Below are positions 1 through 9,086 of a stretch of 64,000 nt of DNA, piece after piece (the stretch's first letter is position 1; every line of letters begins with the position of its first letter). A program made the position numbers and the translations under genes. Location of the stretch: positions 82,901-146,900 of the forward strand of contig NZ_MTQP01000048.1 in the NCBI RefSeq assembly GCF_001984175.1, given 5' to 3'. The notes beneath the pieces were generated by a model. The model was given only the letters and a program-made list of their open reading frames with translations. It had not been told where the DNA came from and searched no databases. Source of the DNA: Saccharothrix sp. ALI-22-I (GTDB taxonomy: Bacteria; Actinomycetota; Actinomycetes; Mycobacteriales; Pseudonocardiaceae).

Positions 1-1146
1 TACCGCAACATTGCGGGGCGCACCGGACGTCTCGGCATGGACGAACTCGGCAAGGAACGGCCGGGGCTCGTGATCACGGTGACCGATAGCAAGGACGCCG
101 CTAAGGACGTCTGGAACAAGTACGTCACCGCGACCATCCCGCCGTTGTACTCGCCGCTGTTCGACCAAGACGCCGAACTCGACACCCAGGTGTTGAGGAC
201 CATCGCCGCCCTCCAAGCGCACGCGCGGGGACCTGTGACCATCAAGTCGATCACCGAGATGTTCTCCAACACGTTCGCCGCGCACTGCAAGCGGGTGGCG
301 ACCCGGAACCCTTTGCCGATCGAGGGTGTGGTGATGGAGGTCATCGCACGCCTCGACAAACACCAGTACGTGGTGGACCGTCCACCCCATCTCGTGCTCA
401 CCGAACTGGGCGAAGTGGTCGCGACCGGCAGCCTGAGCCTGCGATCGGCGTCTCGACTCGGCTCGACGTTGCGCGGTGTGGGCCAGTCGGTGCGTCGGGT
501 CGACGAGGCCGTCCTGATCCTCGCCGCGCAGCTGACGGACGAACTGGGGGAGATCCCGCTGTTCGGTCGACGGAACCTCCCAGAGCTGAAAAGTCGGATG
601 GACAACTACCGGCTACCGCGCGAGTTCACGACGGCAGCCGCTCAAGGCGTGCTCCGGGAGGAGGCGGTGCACCGGTTGCGGCGGGCCGACGCATGTCTGG
701 CGTGGATCTCCGGCGTAGAACGGATCGAGATCGAGCGCCACATCCTGAACTCCAAGACCTCAGAGGCGGACCCTGGACCGTTTCGCCAGGTCACGTCGCG
801 CACCGCGGACGTCATCGACACGGTGCTGAAGATCGCGCAGAGCTGCTGGCCGGAGGCGGAGTTCGGCGGGAACCTGGCGCTCCTGGGTACCCGGCTCGAG
901 TTCGGGGTCCGCGCCGGGCCCGCTCCCCTCGTCGCCAGATTGGGCAGTCGGCTGACTCGTCCGCACTGCCGGGCACTGGTCGAGGAAGGGCTGACGACCG
1001 TCGAGTCGATCCGCCTGGCCGCGGACCAGCGGTTGCTCCGTTGCCTGGAGGACCCGGATCTGGTCCGCGCGGTGCGGGAAGTGGCGGCGACTGTGGGCCA
1101 CGACGACCCGTTCGAGCTGGGGGATCTCGGTGACCTTTCCTGGTGA
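1..1146 (+). CDS. C-terminal part of a Ski2/Hel308-like DEAD/DEAH helicase (5' end outside window)
   Basis: The reading frame is open from base 1, so the gene begins upstream; the first in-frame ATG (37) is probably internal. The first residues read YRNIAGRTGRLGMDELG, which matches helicase motif VI of Ski2-like superfamily 2 enzymes (pattern Y/Q..AGRAGR.G.D..G). A winged-helix/helical region follows, and near the end a helix-hairpin-helix-like stretch (GLTTVESIRLAADQRLLRCL) resembles the C-terminal domain of Hel308/HelQ. The expected role is ATP-driven unwinding or remodelling of nucleic acid in the cytoplasm. Motifs I-V lie outside the window, so family assignment rests on motif VI and the C-terminal layout. 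The neighbouring giant kinase/NTPase protein suggests a conflict or defence context. Confidence 0.7.
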   Translation, partial: YRNIAGRTGRLGMDELGKERPGLVITVTDSKDAAKDVWNKYVTATIPPLYSPLFDQDAELDTQVLRTIAALQAHARGPVTIKSITEMFSNTFAAHCKRVATRNPLPIEGVVMEVIARLDKHQYVVDRPPHLVLTELGEVVATGSLSLRSASRLGSTLRGVGQSVRRVDEAVLILAAQLTDELGEIPLFGRRNLPELKSRMDNYRLPREFTTAAAQGVLREEAVHRLRRADACLAWISGVERIEIERHILNSKTSEADPGPFRQVTSRTADVIDTVLKIAQSCWPEAEFGGNLALLGTRLEFGVRAGPAPLVARLGSRLTRPHCRALVEEGLTTVESIRLAADQRLLRCLEDPDLVRAVREVAATVGHDDPFELGDLGDLSW

Positions 1147-1162
1147 GCCCCCCACCGCGCGG

Positions 1163-1516
1163 TCAGTCGGCCCGCACCATCGGCATGTTCAGGACTCCGC
1201 ACTGAGGGACGTAGCCGAGATCGGTCCGGCGCTCCAACCGGGAGCACCGGGCTTGCGGACACGCGAACGTCTCCCCGAACCGGTACCAGGCAACGTCGGT
1301 CGCACGCCAGCCGTCGCGGCCGTCGAACGCCTTCACCGAGGCGTCACGCGCGTGGAGGTCGGCCTGGAATCGCCGCCATTCGGCCATGGTCGTCCCGGGG
1401 GTGTCCCTGAGCTCGTACAGGCGGTCGCTTTCCCCGAGTTGGGAAGCCGCCACCAGGAGTCGGCTGAAGTTGGCGCAGAGGTGCGCCTGCTCAATGGACT
1501 CGCGCTCGTCGGTCAT
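1163..1516 (-). CDS. small hypothetical protein between helicase and giant kinase/NTPase
   Basis: The protein has 117 residues if read from the ATG at 1516 (MTDERESIEQ); an in-frame ATG at 1537 gives seven more. It is transcribed away from the giant gene that starts at 1572, with about 55 bases between the two starts. It ends 16 bases from the end of the helicase gene, so it sits antiparallel inside the locus. The C-terminal half contains a Cys-x4-Cys pair followed by a third Cys (CPQARC ... QCG), which might bind a metal. There is no signal peptide or membrane segment. I do not recognise the family. The frame has normal codon-position bias and no overlap with another convincing gene. Confidence 0.5.
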   Translation of the reverse strand: MTDERESIEQAHLCANFSRLLVAASQLGESDRLYELRDTPGTTMAEWRRFQADLHARDASVKAFDGRDGWRATDVAWYRFGETFACPQARCSRLERRTDLGYVPQCGVLNMPMVRAD

Positions 1517-1571
1517 ACGTGAACACCACTGCCTCACGCGGCTGGGCCGCTGCCGTCAGCAAGGGAACGGG

Positions 1572-4500
1572 TTGAAGCCAGACATTACCTTCAGCGCCGA
1601 GGGCATCGACACGGAGACCAGGGGTGCCGTTCGAACCGCGCTCGCGGACATCGGCGACTGGCCCGCCCCCGGCGGGTGGCCGATGTCGGTTCAGCAGATC
1701 GACGTCTGCGGTGTGCTGAACGGAGGGCGCAGCGGCGCCGTGGTTCTCGAAGCCCGTGTGCGGAGCCTCGGCCGATGGCTGCGCCACGTCGTGAAAGTCG
1801 ATCATGCGGAGAAGCTCGCCCAGGAGTGGAACGCTTTCAACGAGCACGTCCTCCCGACCGGCAACGCCCAGTACAGCCCGATAGTCGCGTACTCATCGCT
1901 CGTCGCTTCCCCTTCACACCACGAGGTCCGTCCGTTGGCCGCGCTGGTCTACCGGCACGTCGCCGACCACCTCGGTGGAGGAGGGCAGCAGTGCACGTCG
2001 CTGGGAGAGGGCGTCCGAAGAGCGGTTTTCGGGGACCAGGACGTAGAGCCGGTGGTTCGCCTGATCGGGCGACTGTTCGACGGGCTCCGGCTCTTGCACG
2101 ACGTGCCGACAGGCGACAGCGGCGTCACGCTGCGGGCGTTGAACGTGGATCTCGGTCCGAGCCTCACGCTGGAGGTCGACAGGGTCCAAGGACCGGATCT
2201 GTCTTACCACGGCACGGGTGTGGCACGCGACGCCTTTGTCACAGGTCTTGACGTCATAGAGTTCGCCAACAACCACAAGGAAGAGCTGCTCGGGCAAGGC
2301 CGACTGGTCGTGTTGCTACGACTGAAGGTCAAGGAGGTCGAGCCCGAACTGGTGCTGCGGGGCGACGACTTCACGGTCTTGATCCGCTCGACGCTGCGCT
2401 TCGGGTTCGCTGTGGGAGAGGAGGTGAACGTTCGCGGCAAGGTCGTGAGTGTGCGTGGCGTCGACCGCCTGGAGCTGCTCCGTGAAGCGTTCGGACCGGC
2501 ATTGACCGAGTCCGACGACCACTGGTCGGTGGACGGGCTGTCGATGGCGAGTCCGTTTGCGGCACTGCTGCCCGCTCTCACCGCACAACGGGATACGCGG
2601 CCGAGGAAGGTCGTGCACGGCGACCTGAATGCGGACAACGTGTTGCTCGCGGGTGATGGAGTGTCCGTGATCGACTACGACCGCACCAGTCCCGGCCTGC
2701 TCGAAACGGACTTCGCGTGGCTGGAGGTCAACCTGGTGCGGAACGTCTTGGCCGGGCTGGGCTTCGAGGCGGTCCTCAGGCTCCAGCGGGCGGCGGCCCT
2801 GGCATCGGCGTTGATGTCGGAATGCGGCGGGGACGAAGCCGAGCGGTGCGCCCTGCCGCTTCTGGACGGCACGCGTGCGGAGTCCGCCGCCTTCCGCGTG
2901 CTGTTCGCGGTGCGGCGCAAGCTGTTCGATCGCCACCGTGAGCAGGAACGCGTGCGGTGGTGGCGTGACTACCTGGACGTTCTCCTGATAGCCGCGCATC
3001 GGTCGCTGAGGTGGACGGGTCCGGTTCAGACCCCTGACAAGCTCCGGGTGTCGGCGGCGATCGCCGGTGTGGCCGGTGAGTGGCTGAACGACGACGTGTC
3101 ACCGTTCGAGAATTGGCCGGATGCCGACATCGCTGTTGCGCGCTCGGCGATGAAAGAGCAGCCGCACTTCGGCTCTGACCAGACCGTGCACCTCGCCGCA
3201 CAGCTGTTCGGTGCCGGAGTGTCCCCATGCGACGCGCGTGAACTGGGCAGGCAGGTGCTGGCAGGCAGGGTCTCGCGCACCGAGTGGCTGCGGCGGTTGA
3301 TTTCTGGGGATTCGGGCTGCCGGGTCGAGCGGCGGGTCGTGACGGATCAACCGGGTGCACGCGGCTCCCGTCCACTGCCTGCGGTGTCCACCCTGGTCGA
3401 TGAGCAGCGGGTGTTCCTCACCGGTGCGCAACCGGGAGAGGCCGCCAGGGTCGCGGATCAGGTCGTTCGACGGCTCGCCGCCGATGCGCTCGCCGGCTCA
3501 GGGCACCGGCTGCCGCTGATGGTCGCCGCCGGGGACCTCGTCCGATCGCTCGGCGCATCGCCGAGCGTCACCGGGCCGCTGGAGGCGTCAGCGGGTGCAC
3601 CTTGGGTCGCGATCGCCGGACAGGCGGCGACTCTCGGGACCTTCCACCTGGTGATCACCGACTGGGGCCAGGACGAGCCCGAGGCCCGCGCCGTGCTGGA
3701 CCGGTGGCTCGGGGAGGTGGAGCAGGAGTTCCCCGCGATGGCGATCCTTCTCTGCTCTTCGAGTCCCTGCCAACCCCCGTCGGGCTTCAGGGCGTACCGA
3801 TTGGTGCCCTTAGACGTGGAGACGGTACGGAAAATGGTGCTCAGTAGGCTCGACCTGCACGCCGAGTCGGAACGCGATGCCGTGCTGGAGTTGGCCGTGC
3901 TGTCGAACATCTCCTGGGAACACGTCGATCTCAAGGAGCCTGCGGTCCTGGACCTGTTGCTGCGCCACGTGGACGCGACCTGGAAGCTGCCTGTCCATCC
4001 CGGTGTGGTCTTCGCGCGGACGTACTATCGAGGTCTGTCCGCTCTGGACCGGGTGAATGCCGAGAAAATCGCTGAACTGTTGACGGACAACGGGGTCGCG
4101 GAACTACCGGTGGAGGTGGTGCCGGTCCCAACCGGGGAGCTGGAGCGTCTGCGAGAGGCCGGAGTCTTGCGTTGCGAGCGGAGCCTCGTCGCGTTCGTGG
4201 ACCCGGTGGCCCGCGTACTGCACGCCGCGTCAGCCTTGGTTCGCCAGCTCGCGGACGGCCGGTCCTCACCCGCCAAGCACTGGAGCCGTTGGGACGGGCC
4301 ATTGGGTGTCTTGCCCGCGCTTGAGGCCACAACGGACAACACCGTGGTGTTGTTGGCGTCCGCACTCCTGCCCGAGCATCCGGTGCAGGCCGCCGGTGTT
4401 CTGTCCGGTGCGAAGTCGATGCACCGCGGCATCGTCGAACGCGTCGTGACCGACGCGTCGACCTGGGTGAGGTCGGACGATTCCGGCCGAGCGGCTGTCG

Positions 4501-6179
4501 GTGTCCGCGTGCTGGCTGCCCTCGGCGAGGTCGGACGACTGGTGGACGTGGCCGGCGACGACGGGGTGGCCGAAGGTACCCGCGCGGCCGCGCTCGACGC
4601 CGTGCTGGAGGTGGGCCGAGACTACCGGCAGTTGAACGACCTCGTCAGTCGACTGATCGAGGAGGTCACCGGTACCGCCTTGACGGTCGCGACACTGCGT
4701 GCGGTGGCCCAAGCCTACCTCCCCGTCTTGGCCCAGGACGTTGCGGCTCAGATCGTGCCCGGGCAGAAGTGGTCGGTCGTGCGCCAAGCGGTGTCGACGA
4801 TCGCGGACCTCGGACGCCACCTCGGCCCCGAGCGCACGGCCGTGTACCTCAGCGCGTGCGCGGACCGCCTGAGAACGGTGGCTGCCGCCCTCGACGGGCC
4901 GGTGAACCCGGACGTTGCCAGTACGTTGGCCGACGAACGAACTGCGTTGCTGTCGACGCTCGCGGAGGCGGGAGAGGTGCGCGCCTTGCTGTCGATGCGC
5001 TTCGCCTTCGACATTGGCGTCGAGGTGGGCCGCATGATCGACAGGATGCGCTCGGCAGACGGTGACGATCCGGTTCGGACGCTCCTCAACGGCTCCCGCC
5101 TTCCCACCGAGTGGCTTGACCAGGTGAACACCGCGGAACCCGAAGTCGCGTTCGCCGCTGCCCATCGCCTGCTCGGCGAGGCACCCGAAGTCGCATCGGC
5201 GCTCTTCTCCTACGTCGGCCCGGCAGCACCTCGTCATCGGCTGCTGATCGCGGCCGGTGCGTCGAGGTACGACCTCGACGCCGCCGAGAAACTGCTCTAC
5301 GGGGTGGCTGCCGAGGCCGACGCGGGCAAGGTGGAATGCCTGGCGGCGCTGGTAGCCGGAATCAGTGCGGCCGATTCGGAACGAGGTGTTCGAGCCGCCT
5401 GGAGGGTGGCGCGCACGTTGGTGCTGCGTGACCTGCCGGAGAGGCATTGCCGGCCATGGGTGACCGCGCTCGCCACTTGGCGTGGAACACCCGCCCAGTG
5501 GGACGCGATGTTGTGCGTCGAGGAAGACGTCACCAGCGCGGTGGAGGCCCTGTCGACCGCCCGGTTCACCCTGGATGCCGCACCTCGTCCCGACCATGAC
5601 TACAGTGCGCGAGCGCGCCGGAACCTGCTGGCGGCGATGCCGGTCGCAGAGGCCGCACCGGCCGAGGTCGTCCGCTGGATCGCCGCCGCAGCCACCGCGG
5701 GCTTGACCGAAGCTCTGCCTGTCGTGCGTCGCCTGGTGGCGGAATTGATCCTCGACGAGACCGCGGTGTGGCGGTCGTCCGCTCGTGACGGTGTCCGCCG
5801 CCAGCACATCGCCGAGGAAACGTTCGCCGCCTTGGGATACCTGGCACGCCTCCGATACGACTGCGACCCGGGTGACCCCGAGGTCGACCAAGTCCACCGG
5901 GTGCTGTGCGATCTGCGGCAGGAGGGCGCTGTGCACGGTCGGGCGATCGGTCTCGCCTACCTGGGTGATGCCGGTCCGCTCCTCGACGCCATGCCGCTGC
6001 CCGACCGGCTGCGTAGCGCTCCGGTGAACGCGTTGCGGCTCTGGACTCCTGGTCCGTACCGGCCAACCGGGAGTCGGCCGGGTGAATCGATCGAGTCCTG
6101 GCTCATCCGTCGCGTCGGTGAGACAGGGGCAGTGCACTTCCTCGAACTGCTGGTGGCAGTCCGCCGCTGTCGAGAGTGA
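1572..6179 (+). CDS. giant multidomain protein: APH-like kinase fold, degenerate NACHT/STAND-like NTPase, helical C-terminus
   Basis: The protein has about 1535 residues. The start chosen is TTG 1572, six bases after AAGGGA; the frame is open further upstream but without a good ribosome site. Residues 45-95 look like a kinase N-lobe (LNGGRSGAVV, then VVKV). Residues 349-370 carry the catalytic loop HGDLNADN and VIDYD of aminoglycoside-phosphotransferase-type kinases. A stretch near 280-300 (VNVRGKVVSVRG) may be an OB-like insert. Residues 613-760 resemble a NACHT/STAND NTPase: FLTGAQPGEAAR sits where a P-loop belongs but lacks GK[ST], LVITDWGQDE resembles Walker B, and AILLCSSSP a sensor strand. 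The remaining 770 residues are Leu/Ala/Arg-rich helical repeats. The layout resembles sensor/effector proteins of bacterial conflict systems. Function is inferred. Confidence 0.65.
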   Translation: MKPDITFSAEGIDTETRGAVRTALADIGDWPAPGGWPMSVQQIDVCGVLNGGRSGAVVLEARVRSLGRWLRHVVKVDHAEKLAQEWNAFNEHVLPTGNAQYSPIVAYSSLVASPSHHEVRPLAALVYRHVADHLGGGGQQCTSLGEGVRRAVFGDQDVEPVVRLIGRLFDGLRLLHDVPTGDSGVTLRALNVDLGPSLTLEVDRVQGPDLSYHGTGVARDAFVTGLDVIEFANNHKEELLGQGRLVVLLRLKVKEVEPELVLRGDDFTVLIRSTLRFGFAVGEEVNVRGKVVSVRGVDRLELLREAFGPALTESDDHWSVDGLSMASPFAALLPALTAQRDTRPRKVVHGDLNADNVLLAGDGVSVIDYDRTSPGLLETDFAWLEVNLVRNVLAGLGFEAVLRLQRAAALASALMSECGGDEAERCALPLLDGTRAESAAFRVLFAVRRKLFDRHREQERVRWWRDYLDVLLIAAHRSLRWTGPVQTPDKLRVSAAIAGVAGEWLNDDVSPFENWPDADIAVARSAMKEQPHFGSDQTVHLAAQLFGAGVSPCDARELGRQVLAGRVSRTEWLRRLISGDSGCRVERRVVTDQPGARGSRPLPAVSTLVDEQRVFLTGAQPGEAARVADQVVRRLAADALAGSGHRLPLMVAAGDLVRSLGASPSVTGPLEASAGAPWVAIAGQAATLGTFHLVITDWGQDEPEARAVLDRWLGEVEQEFPAMAILLCSSSPCQPPSGFRAYRLVPLDVETVRKMVLSRLDLHAESERDAVLELAVLSNISWEHVDLKEPAVLDLLLRHVDATWKLPVHPGVVFARTYYRGLSALDRVNAEKIAELLTDNGVAELPVEVVPVPTGELERLREAGVLRCERSLVAFVDPVARVLHAASALVRQLADGRSSPAKHWSRWDGPLGVLPALEATTDNTVVLLASALLPEHPVQAAGVLSGAKSMHRGIVERVVTDASTWVRSDDSGRAAVGVRVLAALGEVGRLVDVAGDDGVAEGTRAAALDAVLEVGRDYRQLNDLVSRLIEEVTGTALTVATLRAVAQAYLPVLAQDVAAQIVPGQKWSVVRQAVSTIADLGRHLGPERTAVYLSACADRLRTVAAALDGPVNPDVASTLADERTALLSTLAEAGEVRALLSMRFAFDIGVEVGRMIDRMRSADGDDPVRTLLNGSRLPTEWLDQVNTAEPEVAFAAAHRLLGEAPEVASALFSYVGPAAPRHRLLIAAGASRYDLDAAEKLLYGVAAEADAGKVECLAALVAGISAADSERGVRAAWRVARTLVLRDLPERHCRPWVTALATWRGTPAQWDAMLCVEEDVTSAVEALSTARFTLDAAPRPDHDYSARARRNLLAAMPVAEAAPAEVVRWIAAAATAGLTEALPVVRRLVAELILDETAVWRSSARDGVRRQHIAEETFAALGYLARLRYDCDPGDPEVDQVHRVLCDLRQEGAVHGRAIGLAYLGDAGPLLDAMPLPDRLRSAPVNALRLWTPGPYRPTGSRPGESIESWLIRRVGETGAVHFLELLVAVRRCRE

Positions 6180-6393
6180 CGGCTGCTGGCTCGGAGCGAA
6201 CTGCGCTGAAGTGCGCACAGGCGTTCGACGCCCGCAGCGGTCGACACAGGCCCATCGTGGGAGGAAGATGGGAGGAAATTGGGAGAAGTCAAGGCGCGGC
6301 AACAGGATCGAGCTGGGCTCAAGTGCATCCAACTGCGCCGTGATGACCTGCTGATTCGATGTTTCCGCAGGTCACGTCATGATCTGGCCCACC

Positions 6394-6489
6394 CTGGGGG
6401 TCAAGGGGTCGCAGGTTCAAATCCTGTCGTCCCGACGGTCTGAAGAAGCCCGCTCGATCTGGAAGTTTTACCAGGTCAGCGGGCTTTTT
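6394..6489 (+). repeat. direct repeat copy 1: 3' half of tRNA-Pro(GGG) plus terminator, attachment-site-like
   Basis: This 96-base block recurs at 20757-20852 with two mismatches (T for C at the sixth base from the tRNA end, C for A in the terminator loop). It contains the anticodon loop CTGGGGG, the 3' strand of the anticodon stem, the T-arm (GCAGG TTCAAAT CCTGT) and the acceptor strand GTCCCGA of a tRNA-Pro, ending near 6436 without an encoded CCA. No tRNA 5' half precedes it. Actinomycete integrative elements commonly recombine at tRNA 3' ends, so this is read as one att site of an island. The intact tRNA gene must lie elsewhere. Confidence 0.75.
6447..6489 (+). terminator. rho-independent terminator of the tRNA-Pro remnant
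   Basis: The stem AGCCCGCT (6447-6454) pairs with AGCGGGCT (6478-6485) and runs into a T stretch. The same hairpin follows the second tRNA copy at 20810-20852, so it travelled with the repeat. Confidence 0.7.
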
Positions 6490-6593
6490 CGCGCGCTCGT
6501 GTCGATCTCGAGATAGCTGTCCTCTGTGGACCGTACTGGCAGGTAACACGCCTAGCGGGAGGATTTTGGGAGGATCGCGTCGCGCGGGGTGAA

Positions 6594-7097
6594 ATGGGGT
6601 CGCGTTGGCTAAAGCGAACCATGTCCTCCGTTCGGGGGTTCTTGCGGGCCGCGGTCGGCGTGGGTGGCGGTGGTGCCGAGATGTTCGACCGCGGCTGGCG
6701 GCAGGTCGACGTGATGGTGGAGTTGGAGGTCTCGGCGCAGACCGCGTCGCGGTGGCACCGGGACTGGCTGGCCGGCGGCCGGGAGGCGCTGGCGGGCGCC
6801 GGTCGCGCCGGGCGGTTGCCCCGGCTGTCCGACGACCAACTCGCCGCAGTGGAGACGAAGCTGGCCGAAGGCCCGAAGGCCCACGGGTTCCCGACCGACC
6901 TGTGGACCCTGGCCCGGGTCGCGGAGGTGATCGAGCGGGTCACCGGAGTGCGGTACTCGACCACCCAGACCTGGACGATCCTGCGCGAACGAACTCTCGA
7001 CGAGGCCCACATCGCCGCACAGGCCGGCCTGGAACGAGTCGGCAGCAGCTACCAGCTGTGCTTCAGCTTCCTCGACCACACCGGCCTCCGCTTATGA
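6594..7097 (+). pseudogene. truncated IS630-type transposase, N-terminal winged-helix part only
   Basis: Residues from about 25 onward (AEMFDRGWRQVDVMVELEVSAQTASRWHRDWLAGGREAL) and the following RLSDDQLAAVE ... WTLARVAEVIERVTGVRYS show the helix-turn-helix and winged-helix region of IS630-family transposases. Homology stops after ILRE at about base 6990. The last 35 residues do not resemble the family, and the DDE catalytic domain is missing. An IS701-type element follows at 7126. The start is uncertain (ATG 6594 or a later one). Non-functional remnant. Confidence 0.6.
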
Positions 7098-7125
7098 CAG
7101 CCCTCACTCAAATACCGAAAGATCT

Positions 7126-8651
7126 TTAACGGTAGTTTGTTGACCTCGGAAAATGGGCAATCGTGGCGTGAGGTGAGTGCCATGACGCCACGTCGGCCGT
7201 GTCCGCCTGCGCCGGGGCCGTTGGAGGAGTACGCGGCCGGGTTCGATGACCTGTTCCGCTCGTTGGCGCAGCGGCGGGGGTTTCGGGAGTACCTGACGGG
7301 CTTGTTGTCGCCCCGGGAGCGGAACAAGACCCTGACCTGTCTGGCCGGGGCCAGCCGGTGACCGGTGCGCAGCATCCGGCGGTGCAACGGTTGCAGTTCT
7401 TCCTCAGTGAGTCCGCCTGGGACGTCGAGGCGGTCGATGCCCGGCGTCTGGAGCTGCTGCTGGCCGATCCCGCCACCGCGCCCCACGGGAACGGTGTGCT
7501 GGTCGTCGACGATTCCGGTGACCGCAAGGACGGCAATGCGACCGCGCATGTGGGCAGTCAGTACCTGGGCCGATACGGCAAGATCGACCGCGGGATCGTC
7601 ACCGTGACCACATTGTGGGCTGACGAGAACCTGTACTACCCGCTGCACTCGGTGCCCTACACCCCGGCCTCCTGCTTCCCCGAAGACAAGAACGACCCGG
7701 ATTTCCGTACCAAGCTACAGATCGGCGCCGGTCTGGCCCGTGACGCGCACGCGGCCGGCGTCGCCTTCCGCGCGGTGGTGGCCGATGCCGCCTACGGCGA
7801 CCAGGACGCCTTCCGCGGTGACCTGTCGCGCGCGGGGCTGCCTTTCGTGATGGCACTCAGGCCGAAGCGGGGAACCTGGGCCCGTCAGGACGAAGCGCAT
7901 ACTCCGGTGGACGCCGCCCTCGCGCTGGCCGGGACCGGCCCCGAGGATCCAGGCGACTGGGTCGAGGTCACCCGCGTGTTCCGCGACGGGCACACCCGGA
8001 CCTGGTGGGCCGCCGACGCCCGGCTGGGCCAGTGGGGACCGGACGGCGCGATACGGCTGGTCGTGGCCACCACTGACCCGGGCATGTTGCCGGACAAGTC
8101 CACCTGGTACCTGACCACGAACCTGTCCCGCCCCGGCGGCCCTCGTGAGCACGACGGCCCCCACCCACCCGCGGATCTGGCCGAGATCGTCCGGCTCTAC
8201 GGCATCCGGCACTGGATCGAGCAGAGCTACAAGCAGGTCAAGGACGAACTCGGATGGGCCGACTTCCAGGGTCCGTTCCGACACCGCGATCCGCCGGCAC
8301 CAATGCCTGGTCAACGCCGCGTTCTCCTTCTGCTGGAACGCCTGGTTCGCCGATCCGGCACCGACGGCACCAGACCCTGTGAGGCAGCGGCCGGTCCCGG
8401 CCACACGACCGGACCGGCGAGAGAGGGGGATCCACGGCGGAGTCCGCAGCGGACAGAACGATCCCGCGCCCGTCCTGGCCACGAGCTCTACGGCGAGTCC
8501 GTGGCTGGCTGGCCCCCTGGAGATTGCTTCAGCGCTACTGGCGAGCGTGGTCAACCAGGCCCCCGCCCGTGGAGTTGCAGACATTGCTCGACACCGTCGC
8601 TAATGGACATACACTGAATCCCTATCTCCTGACTTAACAAACTACCGTTAA
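7126..8651 (+). mobile_element. IS701-family-like insertion sequence with inverted ends
   Basis: The element is bounded by near-perfect 18-base inverted repeats, ttaacggtagtttgttga at 7126-7143 and its complement at 8634-8651 (one mismatch). It encloses a single transposase frame on the + strand. No obvious target duplication is visible. Confidence 0.8.
7182..8603 (+). pseudogene. IS701-type DDE transposase broken by two frameshifts
   Basis: The start is ATG 7182 (MTPRRPCPPAPGPLEEY). The N-terminal frame ends at 7361; the protein resumes one frame over at about 7348-7358 (VTGAQHPAVQRLQFFLSES). Restoring one base in GCC-AG-CCG-GTG recreates the usual GAEPV junction. The middle part holds the catalytic core: LVVDDSGDRKDG (first Asp), VADAAYGDQ (second Asp) and RHWIEQSYKQVKDELGW (Glu). 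Near 8275 an extra G shifts the frame again; the family-typical RSDTAIRRHQCLVNAAFSFCW continues in another frame to 8603. With two single-base lesions the enzyme should be inactive. Confidence 0.75.
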
Positions 8652-9086
8652 GTCACTGTCACTTCCTCCTCGTAGCCTCCGGGAGTGCTCTCCTTCGTTG
8701 ATCTCGCAACCCGTCCGGACTTCACCATCGCAGCGGTGGACTGCCGAGCGATCATTTTGCCCGGAAACACCACGTCGTGCGGTCGAATCTGCTCATGTTC
8801 ACGCGGAAAGCACAGGAGGTGTAGTTTCCGCGCAAGAATGACAGTTTCCGCGTGCAGATGACAGTTGTCCGATCTTTGATCGGATACCGCGGAAAGAGTG
8901 CCAAACCGGCCCTGGTCTCCTATCTCTGCCCCACGGTGCGAAGCAGCCGCGCGGGGCGGCCGGTCACCCTGCTCGTGGGCCTCGCGCAGCCGCTCGCGCT
9001 CGTCGAGCGCCTCCGGTTCCAGCGCCATGCGCATCGCCGAGGAGGCGGGGAGACCGCCGGGACGGGCTCCCGGTCGTCGGCGTCTC
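8652..9086. other. gene-free 435 bases with IS-end-like repeats
   Basis: I see no convincing gene here. At 8823-8862 two 20-base direct repeats lie back to back (both begin agtttccgcg and end atgac), followed by a partial third. At 8868-8884 there is a perfect hairpin TCCGATC-TTT-GATCGGA. Multiple terminal repeats of this type are seen at the ends of IS21-like elements, so this may be a leftover IS end. A 128-residue frame on the minus strand has no recognisable domain. Confidence 0.4.

Noticed and set aside
4266..6332. 688-codon open frame on the minus strand
   Set aside because: It is the antisense shadow of the giant kinase/NTPase gene; composition is Arg/His/Gln/Gly-rich without domains.
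6394..6436. Complete tRNA-Pro gene
   Set aside because: Only the 3' half (anticodon loop onward) is present; no D-arm or 5' acceptor strand can be formed upstream. The same holds for 20757-20799.
6319..6549. Minus-strand frame encoding RQDLNLRPLDPQ (and the similar one at 20637-21194)
   Set aside because: This peptide is the known spurious translation of the complement of a tRNA 3' end; the region is the tRNA-Pro repeat.
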